From positions 1-51,098 of the forward strand of contig JAZSMT010000017.1 in the NCBI GenBank assembly GCA_045536025.1: DNA of 51,098 bases. The letters are read 5' to 3'. The notes below the pieces were generated by a model, which saw only the letters and a list, made by a program, of their open reading frames with translations, had not been told where the DNA came from and ran no database searches. This DNA is from HGM11412 sp045536025. GTDB lineage: Bacteria > Bacillota > Clostridia > Christensenellales > Borkfalkiaceae. Of this stretch, positions 48,298 through 51,098 are shown piece by piece (positions within the stretch are counted from its first letter, which is position 1; each line of letters opens with the position of its first letter). A program made the position numbers and the translations under genes.

Positions 48298-49596
48298 ATG
48301 ATTTATTCAAAGGTAGAAACTTATTCAAGAGAACAAATTGAACAAATACAGCTTGAAAGGCTTAAAGAAACGGTAAACCGCGTATACGAAAAGGTTGCGC
48401 CGTATCGTAAAAAGATGGACGATTTAGGCGTTAAGCCCGAAGATATAAAAATGCTTAAAGACCTTTCGAAACTCCCTTTCGTAACTAAGCAAGACTTAAG
48501 AGATAATTATCCCTTTGGCTTTTTTGCGGTAGAGAGAGATAAACTCGTTAGAATACACGCCTCTAGCGGAACTACCGGCAAACCCACGGTGGTTGGCTAT
48601 ACCCAAGCCGACCTCGATACGTGGACGGAGTGCGTTTCACGAATTGCCTGCATGGGCGGTGCAACCGAGAAAGACGTTGCTCAAATTTGCTTTGGCTACG
48701 GTATGTTTACGGGCGCTTTAGGGCTTCATTACGGCCTTGAAAAGGTGGGTGCAACTATAGTGCCGTCGTCTACTGGCAATTCCGAAAAGCAAATAATGTA
48801 TATGCAAGACTTTAATACGACGTTACTCGTAGCAACTCCTTCTTACGCCCTCCGCCTTGCAGAAGTTGCAAGGGAAATGGGCATAGATCCCGCCAAGGAT
48901 TTAAGCGTTAAAATCGGGCTTGTAGGCAGTGAGCTTTTAACCGAGGCAATGCGTGAAGAAATGCATAAATACTGGGGTAAAGATATGTTAGTTACCTCCA
49001 ACTACGGCATGAGCGAGCTTATGGGACCAGGTGTATCTGGTGAGTGTGAATATCTTGACGGTATGCATATAAACGAGGACTTCTTTATTCCCGAAATAAT
49101 CGACCCTCAAACGGGCGAGGTATTGCCGGCTGGCGAGAAAGGCGAGTTAGTTATCACCTGTATTAAAAAAGAGGGCTTACCGCTTATTCGTTACAGAACG
49201 AAAGATATAACGAGGCTTATATACGAGCCGTGTAAATGCGGAAGAACTTTTGTTAGAATGGAAAACCTTTCAGGCAGAAGCGACGATATGCTTAAAATTC
49301 GTGGCGTAAACGTATTCCCAAGCCAAATCGAAGAGGTAATACTTGGATTTGAAGAGCTTGGACCTCATTACGAGATTATCGTTGAGCGCGAGGGTTATAA
49401 CGACAAGCTAACCGTAAAGGTTGAACTCAACGTGGAAACTGACTCTTTCGGCGTACTTGAAAAACTGTCTAACGCGGTTAGGGGTAAGCTTCGCACTGTG
49501 CTTGGGCTTGATGCTAAAGTTAACCTTGTATCCCCCAATACTTTACAGCGCTTTGAGGGCAAAGCAAAAAGGGTAAAAGATTTAAGGAGTAAATAA
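48298..49596 (+). CDS. paaK: Phenylacetate-CoA ligase family enzyme
   Basis: 432 residues of the adenylate-forming PaaK family, which activates an aryl acetate to its CoA ester with ATP. Marks: LPFVTKQDLRDNYPFGFFAV (about 59-78), the nucleotide loop ASSGTTGKPTVVGYT (about 86-100), SNYGMSELMGPGVSGECE (about 238-255), YRTKDITRL and GRSDDMLKIRGVNVFPSQIEEV (about 325-346). Beside iorA it is the usual partner of anaerobic arylpyruvate metabolism, in which aryl-acetyl-CoA/arylacetate interconversion yields ATP. Eight bases after the symporter stop; no strong ribosome binding site. Confidence 0.93.
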   Translation: MIYSKVETYSREQIEQIQLERLKETVNRVYEKVAPYRKKMDDLGVKPEDIKMLKDLSKLPFVTKQDLRDNYPFGFFAVERDKLVRIHASSGTTGKPTVVGYTQADLDTWTECVSRIACMGGATEKDVAQICFGYGMFTGALGLHYGLEKVGATIVPSSTGNSEKQIMYMQDFNTTLLVATPSYALRLAEVAREMGIDPAKDLSVKIGLVGSELLTEAMREEMHKYWGKDMLVTSNYGMSELMGPGVSGECEYLDGMHINEDFFIPEIIDPQTGEVLPAGEKGELVITCIKKEGLPLIRYRTKDITRLIYEPCKCGRTFVRMENLSGRSDDMLKIRGVNVFPSQIEEVILGFEELGPHYEIIVEREGYNDKLTVKVELNVETDSFGVLEKLSNAVRGKLRTVLGLDAKVNLVSPNTLQRFEGKAKRVKDLRSK

Positions 49597-50936
49597 ATGT
49601 CAAATAAAAAAATTATGCTTGGTAACGAGGCAATAGCAAGGGGTGCATACGAGGCGGGTGTAACCGTATCGAGCGCATACCCCGGAACGCCGAGCACGGA
49701 AATTAGTGAAATATTATCTTCGTATTCAGAGGTTTATACTGAGTGGGCACCTAACGAAAAGGTTGCCTTAGAGGTTGCGTTCGGCGCATCGGTTGCGGGC
49801 GCGAGGTCGCTTGCGTCAATGAAACACGTAGGTCTTAACGTGGCTAGCGATCCCCTTTACACCTTTTCTTACACGGGTGTAACGGGTGGCTCGGTAATCG
49901 TGGTGGCGGACGATCCTGGTCTTGCAAGCTCACAAAACGAGCAAGATACTCGTATGATTGCGCGCTCGGCGCATATTCCCCTTTTAGAGCCGTCTGACAG
50001 TCAAGAGGCTAAAGACTTTACCGTTCTTGCTTACGAGCTTAGCGAAAAATACGATACGCCCGTTATACTTAGAACGACCACTAAGCTTGCTCACTCGCAA
50101 AGCGTTGTAGAGATTAAAGAAAGGGAAGAAAAACAGTTAAAGCCCTACGAAAGAAAGGTTAGAAAATACGTTATGATGCCTGCATCAGCTATCGGTAGGC
50201 ACGCATACGTTGAAGAGCGTGAAAACCGCTTGAGCGAGGACGCTAACTCTTTAGAAATTAACAAAATCGAAAAGGGCGATAGCAAAATCGGCTTTATAAC
50301 TAGCGGTATCGCTTATCAATACGTAAAAGAGGTTTGTCCTCAAGCTAGCGTATTAAAGCTTGGGCTTGTAAATCCTCTTCCTAAAAAGCTTATTGAAGAG
50401 TTCGTGTCGTCGGTTGAAACGGTATACGTTTTTGAAGAGCTTGAGCCTGTTATTGAAGAGCAAATTAAAAGCTGGGGCTTAAAAGTTTTAGGTAAAGATT
50501 TATTTACCCGCCAAGGCGAATATTCGGCAAATCTATTAAGAAAAGTTTTATTCGGGAAAACCGAGGAGATTTACCAAAAGAAAGACGCGCCCAACCGCCC
50601 TCCCATTTTATGCCCAGGCTGTCCGCACAGAAGCGTATTTTCGGTGCTTAAAAAACTTAAAATTCACGCTGCGGGCGATATAGGTTGTTACACACTCGGC
50701 GCGGTTGCTCCGCTTGACGTTATCGATACCACCGTTTGTATGGGTGCAAGTATATCAACCCTTCACGGTATGGAAAAAGCAAAAGGTAAGGAATATATCA
50801 AGAATTGGGTTGCCGTTATCGGCGATTCAACCTTCTTACATACCGGTGTAAACTCTCTTATGAACATGGTATATAACCAGGGTACAGGAACGGTAATGAT
50901 TCTTGACAATTCTACTACAGGTATGACAGGTCATCA
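49597..50936 (+). CDS. iorA: Indolepyruvate ferredoxin oxidoreductase alpha subunit, 3' end missing
   Basis: The genomic part encodes about 446 residues of a normal about 580-600. It converts arylpyruvates to aryl-acetyl-CoA with TPP and ferredoxin. Marks: LGNEAIARGAYEAGVTVSSAYPGTPSTEISE (start), PNEKVALEVAFGAS, DDPGLASSQNEQDTR, and the TPP-domain start CPGCPHRSVF (about 346-355) and IGDSTFLHTGVNSLMN ... LDNSTTGMTGHQ. The true gene must continue past HQ with the ferredoxin-like C-terminus. The frame instead runs on into library adapter to a false stop at 51000. AAGGAG overlaps the end of paaK; the next expected gene is iorB, off the contig. Confidence 0.93.
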
Positions 50937-51020
50937 AAGTCGGATCGTAGCCATGTCGTTCTGTGAGCCAAGGAGTTGTCTGGGTTGGTTGTCTTCCTAA
51001 GACCGCTTGGCCTCCGACTT
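50937..51020. other. Sequencing-library adapter (DNBSEQ/MGI) with sample barcode: assembly artefact
   Basis: 84 bases. The first 42 (starting AAGTCGGATCGTAGCC) match the MGI/BGI adapter as I know it, the next 10 (TCTGGGTTGG, 50979-50988) sit where the sample barcode belongs, and the last 32 (from TTGTCTTCCTAAGACC to CCGACTT) match the other adapter arm. It is flanked on both sides by the same 78-bp insert. Not biological sequence. Confidence 0.95.
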
Positions 51021-51098
51021 TATGAACATGGTATATAACCAGGGTACAGGAACGGTAATGATTCTTGACAATTCTACTACAGGTATGACAGGTCATCA
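51021..51098 (+). repeat. Artefactual second copy of a 78-bp insert
   Basis: Identical to 50859-50936 within iorA. Insert-adapter-insert is the order in a rolling-circle DNA nanoball made from a short, circularised fragment, so this copy is a read artefact and not a genomic duplication. Confidence 0.93.

Noticed and set aside
49597..51000. iorA reading as a complete 467-residue gene ending at 51000
   Set aside because: The last 21 codons and the stop are library adapter. The family continues well beyond this point, so the gene is truncated by the contig end.
50859..51098. Genuine 78-bp direct repeat or recombination site at the right end
   Set aside because: The spacer is adapter plus barcode; the repeat is one insert seen twice.

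Overview
The window reads as a metagenome-assembled contig from an AT-rich, low-GC Gram-positive (Firmicutes), most likely a gut Clostridia lineage. Support: Gram-positive style ribosome binding sites, consensus TTGACA-17-TATAAT promoters, VanW, DegV, TmcAL, a ruvX-DUF1292 pair, one-chain PurL and an arylpyruvate/arylacetate gene set. The exact family is inference only. Both ends look like contig ends. The left end starts inside a tRNA-Arg fragment. The right end runs into DNBSEQ (MGI/BGI) library adapter with a sample barcode, followed by a duplicated 78-bp insert, so bases 50937-51098 are not genomic sequence as laid out.

Layout. (1) 1-6330: an island-like block between a displaced piece of tRNA-Arg (1-20) and the intact tRNA-Arg(ACG) (6254-6330, minus). 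It carries an OmpR-type two-component system, a diacylglycerol-kinase family protein, DegV and a GNAT-like protein, plus three decayed genes: a chimera of gene fragments, a lipoprotein gene with two in-frame stops, and a small membrane protein whose start codon is AAG. (2) 6331-9187: core-like Crp/Fnr regulator, VanW protein, a membrane protein and tRNA-Leu(AAG). (3) 9172-22720: a 13.5-kb integrative element in the 3' end of tRNA-Leu, bounded by a perfect 17-bp direct repeat. A large serine recombinase sits at its right end, and the tRNA's presumed native terminator is stranded beyond the right repeat. Its cargo is an uncharacterised two-gene operon with a two-helix membrane protein, a NatAB-like ABC exporter, a 163-bp nested inverted repeat, a two-helix membrane protein paired with a 1246-residue NACHT-type STAND NTPase (the best candidate for an undescribed defence system), an AlbA_2/Schlafen-type regulator and an HNH-like zinc protein.

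(4) 22721-33137: DUF1508 protein, SulP transporter without STAS, two unknowns, a one-chain ABC-FtsX protein, cysteine desulfurase, a 59-residue membrane protein, RuvX, DUF1292 protein and TmcAL. (5) 33138-46506: pta, then a tightly packed purM-purN-purO-purH-purD-purL-fhs-alaS-like operon that makes purines with IMP cyclohydrolase and AICAR transformylase as separate proteins. Fhs supplies the 10-formyl-THF used by PurN and PurH. (6) 46681-50936: sodium:solute symporter, phenylacetate-CoA ligase and the start of iorA, an aromatic acid/arylpyruvate operon.

Outside genes, the most striking signal is a structured repeat of about 110-120 bp that begins at or within 4 nt of a stop codon. Two copies are near-identical (after the DUF1292 gene and after pta) and a third, diverged one follows the alaS-like gene. 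There are also two arrays of micro-hairpins (22623-22696 and 31875-31942).
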